From Methylobacterium sp. NMS14P (GTDB lineage Bacteria; Pseudomonadota; Alphaproteobacteria; Rhizobiales; Beijerinckiaceae): a stretch of 64,000 bases of DNA. The position numbers were made by a program, and so were the translations under genes. The first letter of the stretch is position 1, and each line of letters starts with the position of its first letter. This document shows, piece after piece, positions 32,545 through 42,092 of the stretch. A model generated the notes under the pieces. The model ran no database searches, was not told the DNA's origin, and worked only from the letters and a program-made list of their open reading frames with translations. Location of the stretch: NCBI RefSeq assembly GCF_028583545.1, contig NZ_CP087106.1:5315001-5379000 (forward strand), read 5' to 3'.

Positions 32545-32891
32545 CGGTGTCCCGATTCTCAACGCCTGTGGTTCATCCCCGGATCATTCTGGCACATCCG
32601 CGGGGGTGTGACCGGCCGATCCGGGCGTTCACCGCGTCCGGGCGCACGGGCCGTGCCGGCCCCGCACCCGCGCGTCGCCGGGCCACCGACGACGCACCGG
32701 GCGGGGGGTAGCGCGTCGGGGCCGGCGACACAATCGTAGCACCCTGCCGGGCGCGCCGCGGCGATCCGGGCGTAATCCGGCCTGCAGACGGGCCGGTGCA
32801 CGGCGACGGACCGCGATCCGGACGGTCTTTGCGAGCTTCAATACGTCGCCGGGGCTTGCCCGATCGCGCCGCACGCCGACATGGTGCGGCG
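32545..32891. promoter_or_regulatory. Divergent intergenic region, 347 bp
   Basis: Between the PAS protein gene (minus) and the rhomboid gene (plus). Frames in this interval are Arg/Pro/Gly-rich and unconvincing. It should hold promoters for both genes; I see no strong motif. Confidence 0.4.
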
Positions 32892-33713
32892 ATGGATGCC
32901 TCCCCCGATTTCCCGCGGCAGAGCCGCGTGCCCGTGTTCAACATGCCGGGGGTGGTCACGCTCTCGATCGGGCTGCTCCTGGCGATCCAGGCGGTGCGCG
33001 AGTTCCTGCTGCCGGACACCTGGGACATCCGCCTCGTCCTCGACCTCGCGCTGGTGCCGGCGCGCTGGACCCTCTGGTTCGATCCCGGCCGGGCCGCCGA
33101 GGTGATCCGCGCCGCCGGCGATACGGGCGATCCCGGCCTGGAGGCGGCCCGCGAGGCCTTCGCCCGCTACATCGTGGGCGAGCACGCCCTCCAGCCCTGG
33201 ACGCTCGTCACCTACGGGCTGCTGCACGGCTCGTGGATGCACGTGATCTTCAACAGCGTCTGGCTCGCGGCCTTCGGCGCCCCGGTGGCGCGCCGCTGCG
33301 GCGCCCTGCGCTGGTGCGTGCTCGCGCTGGCCGGCACGGCGGCCGGCGGACTTCTCCACATCCTGATCGACCCGCTGAGCGCGGGGCCGCTGGTCGGCGC
33401 CTCGGCGGGAATCTCGGCCCTGATGGCCGCCGCCGCCCGGTTCGTGTTCCAGCCGCCGGTCTCGGGCTACGGCGCGCCGGCGTGGCAGGTGCCGCCGCCC
33501 CGGCCCGCCGAGACGATCCCGGAGCTGCTGCGCAACCGCACCGCGGTGTCGTTCCTGGTGATCTGGCTGCTGACCAACCTGCTCTTCGGCCTCGTCAGCG
33601 TGCCGCTCGTCGGCGAGAACGCCGCCATCGCCTGGGACGCCCATCTCGGCGGCTTCATCGCGGGCTTCTTCCTGTTCCCCCTGGTGGATCCCCGGGAGCC
33701 GCGCCGGCACTGA
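32892..33713 (+). CDS. Rhomboid family intramembrane serine protease
   Basis: A 273-aa polytopic protein with about six membrane segments. The catalytic dyad is present: GASAGISALM (Ser171) and DAHLGGFIAG (His251); the supporting HxxxN in HVIFN (His117, Asn121) is also there. It would cut membrane-protein substrates; these are unknown. The start at 32892 is chosen over an upstream GTG because it begins just before the first membrane segment. Confidence 0.9.
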   Translation: MDASPDFPRQSRVPVFNMPGVVTLSIGLLLAIQAVREFLLPDTWDIRLVLDLALVPARWTLWFDPGRAAEVIRAAGDTGDPGLEAAREAFARYIVGEHALQPWTLVTYGLLHGSWMHVIFNSVWLAAFGAPVARRCGALRWCVLALAGTAAGGLLHILIDPLSAGPLVGASAGISALMAAAARFVFQPPVSGYGAPAWQVPPPRPAETIPELLRNRTAVSFLVIWLLTNLLFGLVSVPLVGENAAIAWDAHLGGFIAGFFLFPLVDPREPRRH

Positions 33714-33863
33714 GTCCCGCCCTCAGCGTCCGGCACCTTGCCATCCGGCCGGATCAGTCACACACTCGCCACAATGTGAACGAGCCGGGCCAACCCGGTC
33801 GAGAACGCCATCAGGGCGCCGCGGGCTGACGGCGCACCGGACGCGTCACATAGGGAGAGAGCC

Positions 33864-34295
33864 ATGACCGTCGCACGCATCCTCGCCGAGAAGGGTAGCT
33901 CCGTCGTCACCGTGAGCCCCGACAAGACCCTCGATGAGGTGATCCAGATCCTCGCCGACAAGCGGATCGGCGCCCTCGTGGTCGCCCATGCCGACGGGAC
34001 GGTGGCGGGCATTATCTCCGAGCGGGACATCATGCGGGCGCTCGCCCGTCACGGGGGCTCGGCCTTCGACGCGCCGGTCTCGGCGCACATGACCACCGCG
34101 GTCACGACCTGCGGCCGGACCACCACGATCGAGGAGGTCATGACCCTCATGACCGACGGGCGCTTCCGCCACGTGCCGGTCTGCGAGGACGGGCAGCTGA
34201 TCGGCCTGGTCTCGATCGGCGACGTGGTGGCGCGCAAGATCGCCACTGTCGAGGCCGAGCACCAGGCTCTGCGCGACTACATCACCATGGCGTAG
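33864..34295 (+). CDS. CBS-domain protein
   Basis: A 143-aa protein made of two CBS domains (about 8-65 and 75-130): VSPDKTLDEVIQILADKRIGALVV and TTIEEVMTLMTDGRFRHVPVCEDGQLIGLVSIGDVV. The pair forms a Bateman module that binds adenosine nucleotides. Single-Bateman proteins of this type are common in Rhizobiales; their target is unknown. Good ribosome binding site (GGGAGAG). Confidence 0.9.
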   Translation: MTVARILAEKGSSVVTVSPDKTLDEVIQILADKRIGALVVAHADGTVAGIISERDIMRALARHGGSAFDAPVSAHMTTAVTTCGRTTTIEEVMTLMTDGRFRHVPVCEDGQLIGLVSIGDVVARKIATVEAEHQALRDYITMA

Positions 34296-34390
34296 GGGCG
34301 CCGGAACCGCGCGTTTTCGTCCCTCGCTCCGGGCTGCTTGCCGATCCACACATCCGCCTTGGCAAGATGGTTTCAGGATCGGGCGCCGGT

Positions 34391-34530
34391 CCCCTCTCCC
34401 GTGCGGGAGAGGGACAGGGTGAGGGACGAGAACTTACAGAATGAGGCGCCCCCTGTTGGCGCATCGATCGCGTGCCCTATTCGGGGAGTTCTCGTCCCTC
34501 ACCCCAACCCTCTCCCGCACGGGAGAGGGG
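34391..34530. repeat. Facing pair of family B palindromic repeats
   Basis: Two 43-bp arms, 34391-34433 and 34488-34530, are near-perfect reverse complements that differ only in a CAGG versus TTGG stretch. Each arm holds a short CTCTCCCG/CGGGAGAG hairpin plus a GTGAGGGACGAGAAC tail. They flank 54 bp. The whole sits in the 344-bp gap (34296-34639) between the CBS gene and phoD, which has no gene. Confidence 0.8.
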
Positions 34531-34639
34531 GGCCGTCGCGCTCCTTCATCAGCGTCGGTCTCCACGGGAGATCTGTGAACATCATCGCCTCTTCAGGGTC
34601 GGGGGAGCCCGGATCCTGTCGTTCCTCTCTGCGCCCGCC

Positions 34640-36211
34640 TCACGCCTTCACGGGATCGAGCGTGACGTGCCAGAGGTCGGTGTCGGCCGCGTCCTTGAGC
34701 GTCACCGTCATCTGCTCGGTGGCGCCGTCCACCGCCACGTGGCCGAAGAACTGGTAGCCGGCGGCCGGCGACAGGTTCACCTGCCCCTTGTCGGGCGCCT
34801 TCACGTAGCGCAGCTGCGGCCCGAACGTGTTGTCCAGCGCGTTCGGCCCGAAGGTGCCGGCGTGCAGCGGCCCGGAGACGAACTCCCAGAACGGGTCGAA
34901 ATCCTGGAACTGCGCCTTGTCGGGGTCGTAGTAGTGGGCGGCCGTATAGTGCACGTCGGCCGTGAGCCAGACCGTGTTGCGGATCCCCGCGCTCTTGATG
35001 AAGCGCAGGAGGTCGGCGATCTCCAGCTCGCGCCCGAGCGGCGGCCCGTCGCCCTGCGCTACCGCCTCCGAGCCGAAATTGCGGTCGGTGTCGTAGGTCA
35101 CCACGAGGCCGAGTGGCATGTCGGCGGCGATCACCTTCCAGGTCGCGCGGGACTCGAGCAGCGCCCGCTTCAGCCACGCGATCTGCTGCGGCCCGAGGAA
35201 GTAGGACTCGGGCCCGTATTCCGTCTGCCGGTTCTCGCCGTTCGGGCCCCGGTAGGAGCGCATGTCGAGCATGAACACGTCGACCAGCGGGCCGTAGCCG
35301 ATCTTGCGGTAGACCCGGCCGGGCTCCGACGGCTCGAAGCGCATCGGCATGTACTCGTGGAAGGCCTTCGCCGCGCGCAGCTGCAGGGCCAGCACGTTCG
35401 GGTCGGCGTACTTCTTCTTCAGGTGCTCGGCCCGGGTCAGCGGCTCCCCCGGCCACCAGTTGTTGGTGACCTCGTGGTCGTCCCACTGGGCCAGGATCGG
35501 CACGGCGGCGTTCATCGCCAGCACGTTCCGGTCGGTGAGGTTGTACTTGTGCCGGCCCCGGAACTCCGCGAGCGTCTCGGCCGGCTTGGCGACCTCCTCG
35601 GTCACCCGGTTGCGCCACAGGCTGCCGTCGGGGAGCTTCACCTCGGACTGGATCGGCCCGTCGGCGTAGATCGTGTCGCCGGAATGGATGAAGAAGTCCG
35701 GCCGGTTCTTCAGGATGGCGGAGTAGATCGTCATGCCGCCGCGGGCGTCGTCGATGCCCCAGCCCTGGCCCGCCGTGTCGCCCGACCAGCAGAACGAGAC
35801 CGAGCGCCGGTCCGCCGGCGCGGTCCGGAACCGCCCGACCTGGGCCGGCCCGACGATGGTCGGCGCGGCGACGTCCTCCAGGCGGACCCGGTAGAACACG
35901 TCCTGGCCGGCCGGCAGCCCGGTCAGCGCCACCTTCACGGTGCCGTCGGTCTCCGGCAGGGCGTCGGCGAAGACACCGCCGCGGATGTCGGCGAAGCTCT
36001 CGGTGGTCGCCCACTCGACGATCGCCCGGGCCGGCCGGTCGGACCGGGCCCAGACCACCGCCGAGTCGGTGCCGACGTCGCCCGACTGGAGGCCGTGGGT
36101 CAGGAGCGGCCGGTCGGCGGCGCGGCTCAGGCCGGGCCGCCCGAGGCCCGAGGCCAGCCCGACGAGGCCGGCGCCTCCGGACAGCAGGATCTGACGGCGA
36201 CTCGTATACAT
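34640..36211 (-). CDS. phoD: Alkaline phosphatase D
   Basis: A 523-aa exported phosphodiesterase/phosphatase. The N-terminus YTSRRQILLSGGAGLVGLASG is a twin-arginine-type signal, expected because PhoD folds with its metals in the cytoplasm. Metal-site motifs: SGDTIYADGP, WDDHEVTNNWW, and the C-terminal TADVHYTAAHYYD. It releases phosphate from esters under phosphate limitation. The start at 36211 is preceded by GGAGG. The SD lies in a palindromic TGGAGG-t-CCTCCA (36212-36224). Confidence 0.93.
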   Translation of the reverse strand: MYTSRRQILLSGGAGLVGLASGLGRPGLSRAADRPLLTHGLQSGDVGTDSAVVWARSDRPARAIVEWATTESFADIRGGVFADALPETDGTVKVALTGLPAGQDVFYRVRLEDVAAPTIVGPAQVGRFRTAPADRRSVSFCWSGDTAGQGWGIDDARGGMTIYSAILKNRPDFFIHSGDTIYADGPIQSEVKLPDGSLWRNRVTEEVAKPAETLAEFRGRHKYNLTDRNVLAMNAAVPILAQWDDHEVTNNWWPGEPLTRAEHLKKKYADPNVLALQLRAAKAFHEYMPMRFEPSEPGRVYRKIGYGPLVDVFMLDMRSYRGPNGENRQTEYGPESYFLGPQQIAWLKRALLESRATWKVIAADMPLGLVVTYDTDRNFGSEAVAQGDGPPLGRELEIADLLRFIKSAGIRNTVWLTADVHYTAAHYYDPDKAQFQDFDPFWEFVSGPLHAGTFGPNALDNTFGPQLRYVKAPDKGQVNLSPAAGYQFFGHVAVDGATEQMTVTLKDAADTDLWHVTLDPVKA

Positions 36212-36299
36212 TGGAGGTCCTCCAGCATGCACGGCGCCCATCGCAGGCGGCCGCGACAGCCGGATGACGGCCTCCTCCGGACGGAGCGCGGCCGAACCC

Positions 36300-37286
36300 T
36301 CAGGCCCGCGCGGCCGCACCCTCCAGCACGGCCCGGATCCGGGGCAGGGCGGCGCGGGCGGCGCGGTGACCGAGAGCGATGCCCTCCGCGGCCCGGTGGA
36401 AGTCGAACAGCCCGAAGGCGGCGAGATCCGGGCCGATGGCCACGTCCGGCGGGTCGCGCTCCAGCCGCGCCCGCGAGATCCGGTCCTGCGTGGTGTTGAA
36501 CGCGTCGAGCACCACCCGGGCGATGCCCGGCACGGCGATCTCGGGCTCGGGCCGGTCGAAGCCCGGCAGGCGCCCGCGCACGACCTGCAGGAAGCCCCGG
36601 CGCGGCGGGGCCGGGTGCGGCGCCTCGCGCACCACCGGTCCGCCGGTGTCGCCGTTGAGGTTCACGCAGATGACGAGGTCGGCCCCGAGCGCGCGGGCGA
36701 GCGCCACCGGCACCGGGTTGACCAGGGTCCCGTCCATCAGCACCCGGCCGTCATGGGCCACCGGCGGGAACAGGCCGGGGATCGCGTAGGAGGCGCGCAC
36801 GGCGTCCACCGCCGGGCCCTCGGTGAGGCTGACCTCGTGGCCGGTCCCGTACTCGGTGGCGACGCAGCCGAAGCGGATCGGCAGCGTCTCGATGCGGCGC
36901 TCGCCGAGATCCGCGGCGAGGCGCTGGCGCAGGCGGTTGCCGGCGATCAGGCCGGAGCCCGGCAGGCGGGGGTCGATGAGCCCCACGACCCGGCGCCGGG
37001 TCAGCGCCCGGGCGAAGGCCTCGAGCCGGTCGAGGCGCCCGGCCGCGTAGCAGGCGCCGACCACGGCGCCGATGGAGCAGCCGGCCACCACGGTCGGCGT
37101 GATGCCGCCTTCCTCCAGGGCGCGGATCACCCCGATATGCGCCCAGCCCCGGGCCGAGCCGCCCCCGAGGGCGAGTCCGACCTGCGGGCCAGGGCTCGGC
37201 GGCGGGCGGACCGGCTCGACGGTTCCGGGCGGGAAATGCGGGTCGGCAGACTCGTCTTGCCACCGCGTGGCAAGAGGGCGGTTCAT
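36300..37286 (-). CDS. Patatin-like phospholipase (RssA-like)
   Basis: A 328-aa serine acyl hydrolase. Oxyanion loop [10 protein letters not shown] (about 41-50), nucleophile elbow GCSIG (Ser71) and the catalytic Asp in [11 protein letters not shown]. It has no signal peptide. Start at the ATG at 37286, which overlaps the hisI stop by 4 bp (ATGA), so translation is coupled to hisI. Substrate is unknown; phospholipid or acyl-protein is likely. Confidence 0.9.
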   Translation of the reverse strand: MNRPLATRWQDESADPHFPPGTVEPVRPPPSPGPQVGLALGGGSARGWAHIGVIRALEEGGITPTVVAGCSIGAVVGACYAAGRLDRLEAFARALTRRRVVGLIDPRLPGSGLIAGNRLRQRLAADLGERRIETLPIRFGCVATEYGTGHEVSLTEGPAVDAVRASYAIPGLFPPVAHDGRVLMDGTLVNPVPVALARALGADLVICVNLNGDTGGPVVREAPHPAPPRRGFLQVVRGRLPGFDRPEPEIAVPGIARVVLDAFNTTQDRISRARLERDPPDVAIGPDLAAFGLFDFHRAAEGIALGHRAARAALPRIRAVLEGAAARA

Positions 37287-37705
37287 CGCCCGGCGGCTTT
37301 CAGGACGACCCGGCCGTCCGCCTCCCGGACGACGCTGCGGTAGAAGCAGTCGCGCCGGCCGGTGTGGCAGCAGCCGCCGTCGCCGCCGACCTCGACGCGG
37401 ATCAGCAGGGCGTCCTGGTCGCAGTCCACCCGCATCTCGACGACGCGCTGGATCTGGCCGCTGGTCGCGCCCTTGTGCCAGAGCTCCCGGCGCGAGCGCG
37501 ACCAGTACCACGCCTCGCCGGTCTCGAGGGTGCGCGCCAGCGACTCGGCATTCATGTGGGCGAGCATCAGCACCTGCCCGTCCCGCGCGTCGACCGCGAT
37601 GCAGGCGACGAGGCCGTCGCGGTCGAACCGGGGCGTGAGGGCCGCACCCTCTTCGATCTCGGCGCGGGTGCCGGGGGGAGCGAAGGCGATGTCGCGCGCG
37701 GTCAT
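37283..37705 (-). CDS. hisI: Phosphoribosyl-AMP cyclohydrolase
   Basis: Opens the purine ring of phosphoribosyl-AMP in step 3 of histidine synthesis. The 140-aa stand-alone form. Key motifs: [15 protein letters not shown], the Mg/Zn site VDCDQDALL and [11 protein letters not shown] with paired cysteines. No other his genes are nearby. It is 20 bp after folE on the same strand and coupled to the patatin gene. Confidence 0.96.
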   Translation of the reverse strand: MTARDIAFAPPGTRAEIEEGAALTPRFDRDGLVACIAVDARDGQVLMLAHMNAESLARTLETGEAWYWSRSRRELWHKGATSGQIQRVVEMRVDCDQDALLIRVEVGGDGGCCHTGRRDCFYRSVVREADGRVVLKAAGR

Positions 37706-37725
37706 GGTCGTGACGTCGCCCGGGG

Positions 37726-38484
37726 CTACTTGGCGCCGCCGCGCACCAGGGTCAGGAAGCGGACCTGCTCGTTGGCGTTGTCCTTGAAGACGCCGCGGAA
37801 CTGGCTGGTGATGGTCGAGACGCCGGCCTTCTGGACGCCGCGCATCGCCATGCAGAGATGCTCGGCCTCGACCATCACGGCGACGCCGCGGGGCTTGAGG
37901 ATGCTCTCGATCACGTCGGCGATCTGGGCGGTCATGGTCTCCTGCGTCTGCAGGCGGCGGGCGAAGGTGTCGACCACGCGGGCGAGCTTCGACAGGCCGA
38001 CCACGCCCCGGGTCGGGTAGTAGGCGATGTGGGCGAGGCCCATGAACGGCACCATGTGGTGCTCGCAGTGGGAGTGGAACGGGATGTCGCGCACCAGCAC
38101 GATGTCCGAGTAGCCCTCGACCTCCTCGAAGACGCGCTCAAGCAGCTTCTCCGCGTCGACCGCGTAGCCGCCGAACAGCTGCTCGTAGGCCTTGGTGACC
38201 CGGGCCGGTGTGTCGAGCAGGCCCTCGCGGGTCGGGTCGTCGCCGGCCCAGCGCAGGAGCGTGCGCACGGCGGCCTCGGCCTCGGCGCGGCTCGGGCGGC
38301 CGGTCTCGATCCCGTCCGGGACGCGGGTCGCGGAGGCCGGCTCGGGCGCCACCTCGACGGGACGGCCGTCATCCACCGGCCGATTGTCATTGCGCATGCC
38401 GTTCAGCCCTTGCCCGTCGATCCCGTTCCGGTCGAAACCCTGGCCGTCGCCCTGATACGACAGGGATTTGAGCGCGGCATCCAT
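37726..38484 (-). CDS. folE: GTP cyclohydrolase I
   Basis: Converts GTP to 7,8-dihydroneopterin triphosphate for folate and methylotrophy-linked pterins. About 252 aa. Zinc ligands are in [12 protein letters not shown] and LCMAMRGVQ; the substrate motif [19 protein letters not shown] is present. A 60-residue Gly/Asn-rich N-terminal extension precedes the core. I start at the ATG at 38484 because GGAG lies five bases upstream; ATGs further upstream lack a site. Followed by hisI. Confidence 0.95.
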   Translation of the reverse strand: MDAALKSLSYQGDGQGFDRNGIDGQGLNGMRNDNRPVDDGRPVEVAPEPASATRVPDGIETGRPSRAEAEAAVRTLLRWAGDDPTREGLLDTPARVTKAYEQLFGGYAVDAEKLLERVFEEVEGYSDIVLVRDIPFHSHCEHHMVPFMGLAHIAYYPTRGVVGLSKLARVVDTFARRLQTQETMTAQIADVIESILKPRGVAVMVEAEHLCMAMRGVQKAGVSTITSQFRGVFKDNANEQVRFLTLVRGGAK

Positions 38485-38784
38485 GGCATCTCCGGCCCGC
38501 GCGATGCGGGATTTCATCGGGGTGCTGTCGGGCTTGGCGTACATCGTCGGATCGCGTCGGGCGTTCGAGGGAAGATCCCGGGCTCGAAAAGGTTTCAAGC
38601 CGGCGCCCCGGGATGGACGAAAGGCCGTGGGAACCACCGTGGCCGTGGGCGCGACCCTGGTCGACGGCCCGCCTCCTCGCGAAGCGGCCGTATCGCGCCT
38701 ATATCATCGTTCGCGGGGCAACGCGCAATGCGCGTCGCACGCGGCAGAGTCCCGATGGACATTGTGCCTCCGGCCGAGGACCCG

Positions 38785-39228
38785 ATGCTCGACGACATCT
38801 ACAACCGCCGTATCCTGGAACTCGCCGCCGACATCCCCCGGCTCGGCCGGCTCGAGAACCCGGACGCGAGCGCCACGGCCCACTCGCGCCTGTGCGGCTC
38901 GACCGTGACGGTCGACCTCGTCCTGGGCGAGGACGGCCGGGTCGCGGATTTCGCCCAGGAGGTGCGGGCCTGCGCCCTCGGGCAGGCCTCCTCGTCGCTG
39001 ATGGGCCGGCACGTGGTCGGCGCCAGCGCGGACGAGTTGCGCGGCGTCCGCGCGGCCATGCGGTCCATGCTCAAGGAGAACGGCCCGGCGCCCGACGGCG
39101 CGTGGTCGGACCTCGCGGTGCTGGAGCCGGTGCGGGACTTCAAGGCGCGCCACGCCTCGACGCTCCTGACCTTCGACGCGGTGGTGGACGCCCTCGATCA
39201 GATCGCCGCCAAGCGGCAGGCCGCCTGA
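38785..39228 (+). CDS. NifU-like iron-sulfur cluster scaffold
   Basis: A 147-aa IscU/NifU-N-fold protein. It begins LDDIYNRRILELAADIPRLGRLENPDASA, with cluster-ligand cysteines in RLCGSTVTV and VRACALGQASSSL. The third IscU cysteine is missing (RHASTLLTFDAV), as in the alphaproteobacterial subgroup linked to YidD. Probably a scaffold or carrier for Fe-S clusters; the function of this subgroup is poorly defined. Start at 38785 with GAGGA upstream; an alternative ATG is at 38755. It ends 4 bp before yidD. Confidence 0.85.
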   Translation: MLDDIYNRRILELAADIPRLGRLENPDASATAHSRLCGSTVTVDLVLGEDGRVADFAQEVRACALGQASSSLMGRHVVGASADELRGVRAAMRSMLKENGPAPDGAWSDLAVLEPVRDFKARHASTLLTFDAVVDALDQIAAKRQAA

Positions 39229-39232
39229 CGGC

Positions 39233-39565
39233 ATGGTCCGGCGCGCCGCCCACTGGGCGATCCGCGGCTACCAGCTGACGCTGTCGGGCCTGGTCGGCCG
39301 CCAGTGCCGCCACTGGCCGAGCTGCTCCGAGTACACCGACACGGCCATCGCCCGGCACGGGTTCTGGCCCGGCGGCTGGATGGGCTTCGCCCGGATCTGC
39401 CGCTGCGGGCCGTTCGGCACGCACGGCATCGACCTCGTCCCGGAGCGCCTGCCCGCGGGGGCGGCGTGGTACCGCCCCTGGACCTACGGCCGCTGGCGCG
39501 GCGTCGAGGCGCCGCCGTCACCGTTCGCCTGCGAGGCGGTGGCGCGGGAGGTCGACGCGCGGTAG
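39233..39565 (+). CDS. yidD: Membrane protein insertion efficiency factor YidD
   Basis: A 110-aa member of the YidD/DUF37 family, which helps YidC-dependent insertion of membrane proteins at the inner membrane. Typical motifs: AIRGYQLTLSGLVGRQCRHWPSCSEYT, then GFARICRCGPFG. The conserved cysteines are present. It follows the NifU-like gene by 4 bp, a linkage commonly kept in Rhizobiales. The parS site lies 15 bp downstream of its stop. Confidence 0.93.
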   Translation: MVRRAAHWAIRGYQLTLSGLVGRQCRHWPSCSEYTDTAIARHGFWPGGWMGFARICRCGPFGTHGIDLVPERLPAGAAWYRPWTYGRWRGVEAPPSPFACEAVAREVDAR

Positions 39566-39580
39566 GTGGCGTTCCTGTTT

Positions 39581-39596
39581 TGTTTCACGTGAAACA
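39581..39596. other. parS: parS centromere site (ParB-binding)
   Basis: The 16-bp palindrome TGTTTCACGTGAAACA matches the nearly universal chromosomal parS consensus at all positions. It is bound by ParB and used in chromosome segregation, usually within some tens of kilobases of oriC. No parA/parB gene is in this window. It lies intergenically between yidD and a facing pair of family B repeats. Confidence 0.85.
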
Positions 39597-39616
39597 CGGC
39601 CTCGACGAGCGCGGGC

Positions 39617-39754
39617 CCCCTCTCCCGTTCGGGAGAGGGACAGGGTGAGGGACGTGCGCCATCCGGAGAAGGCGCGACTGCCCCGACGTCGCCGGCGTGC
39701 CCGACCCTGAAAAGTCTACTCCGTCACCCCAACCCTCTCCCGCACGGGAGAGGG
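39617..39754. repeat. Facing pair of family B palindromic repeats (second locus)
   Basis: Arms 39617-39654 (plus orientation) and 39723-39754 (reverse complement), each with the CTCTCCCG/CGGGAGAG hairpin and GTGAGGGACG-type tail. The arrangement copies the locus at 34391-34530, with a 68-bp spacer. No gene lies in the surrounding gap. Confidence 0.75.
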
Positions 39755-39833
39755 AGCAGGTCGCGCTCCGTCATGGGCCGCAAACCTGCGGCGCCCATAG
39801 CCCTGCGGGGGGAGGCGACCGTCCGTCCCGCGC

Positions 39834-40867
<1,034 letters not shown>

Positions 40868-40871
<4 letters not shown>

Positions 40872-41983
40872 GCGTCGCTCCTGCTGCGCGGAAAGCCGTT
40901 CTGGTGGAGGAGATCGCGCCAGACGCCGTCTGTTCCGAAGGCGCCGGACTTCGAGACGACCGGCAGGCCGTCCCAGCGGCCGCCCCGGAGGGTGGAGCGG
41001 GGCAGGCCGGGCGCGACCTGCCCGGTGACGTCGAGGCGCGCGGCGGAGAGGGCGAGGCAGAGCGCCTTCAGGGTCTCGCCGCCGGCGACCAGCAGCGTGC
41101 CGGGCCGCGGGATGCGGTCGATCACGCCCGCGAAGGCGGCGGCGATCCGCGCCGCGGCGTCCTCGCGGGCGGTGCCCTCGGGCAGCGCGAGGCTCGCGAG
41201 GACGACGCCGTCGCGGTCGAGGCGCGCGGCCACCGCGGCGGCAGGGTCGGGGTCGCTCGCCGACAGGACGAGGTGGTGGGTGCCGCAGGCCGCGAGCTGC
41301 GCCGCGGTCTCGGGTCGGTCCGAGCCGAACAGGCCGAGGACCGGGCCGGCGAGGCGGTCGTCGCCCGGCGCCACCGCGCCGCGCGCCAGGGCGGCGGCGA
41401 GGCCGCCGCTGCCGCACCACAGGACCGGACCGTCTGCCGGCAGCGCCGCGACGGCGGCGAGGTCCTCGTCCGTCCGGGCATCGTAGACGGCGACGCCGTC
41501 CACCGGACCGTCCGCCACCGACGCCCGGCGGGCGGAGAGACCGGCCTCGCACAGGGCCCGCGCCATGTCCCCCGAGACTGGCTCGAAGCCCGCGCCGCGC
41601 CGGGCGAGCTGCCGTCCACCCTCCGTGCGGCGTCCCTGATACGGGAAGGCCGGCGCCACGACGCAGCGCTGCCAGGTCCCGGTCCGCAGCACCGCCGCGA
41701 GCTCGGCCGCCCAGGGGCCGCGCAGCAGGCTGTCGACCTTCTTGAAGGCGATGCCGGCCCCGTCCAGCCGGGGCGCGAGGGCGCCGACGATCCGCCCGGC
41801 GGCCTCCGCCGACATTTCCCGCGTTCCGGAATCGATCGCCAGGCAGCCGGTCGGGCTCCCGGCGGCCTCCGCGGCCAGGATCTCGGGCCACGCCACAGGA
41901 ATCGCCCCGCACAGCCCGGTGAAGCCCGCGGCCGTGTCGAGGGTGCCGGTGAGATCGTCGGCGATGAGGCGCAGGCAGGTCAT
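40868..41983 (-). CDS. Four-carbon acid sugar kinase (DUF1537, DtnK/OtnK type)
   Basis: A 371-aa two-domain kinase. The N-terminal substrate domain has LRLIADDLTGTLDTAAGF and IAFKKVDSLLRGPWAAEL; the C-terminal nucleotide domain has LLVAGGETLKALCLAL and the closing LPVVSKSGAFGTDGVWRDLL. The family phosphorylates D-threonate, D-erythronate or 3-oxo-tetronates at O4. Partner PdxA2 is translated from an overlapping start, so the two probably act in sequence. An operator-like motif lies 63 bp upstream (42046-42064). Confidence 0.9.
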
Positions 41984-42045
41984 GTCGGGCGGATCATGGC
42001 GGGAGCCTCGCCGGCCGCGCCGCCCGGCCGAGCGCGGCTCGCGTG

Positions 42046-42064
42046 CTTGTTGTCAGGTTGTCGC
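42046..42064. promoter_or_regulatory. Operator-like motif upstream of the kinase gene
   Basis: A 19-bp sequence beginning CTTGTTG and ending AGGTTGTCGC. It matches the motif at 43016-43034 at 15 of 19 positions. Each copy ends 63-64 bp from the start codon of its gene. Probable binding site of the neighbouring GntR regulator. Confidence 0.5.
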
Positions 42065-42092
42065 GAGGCATACAGACCGGCCGGCGCGGCGG

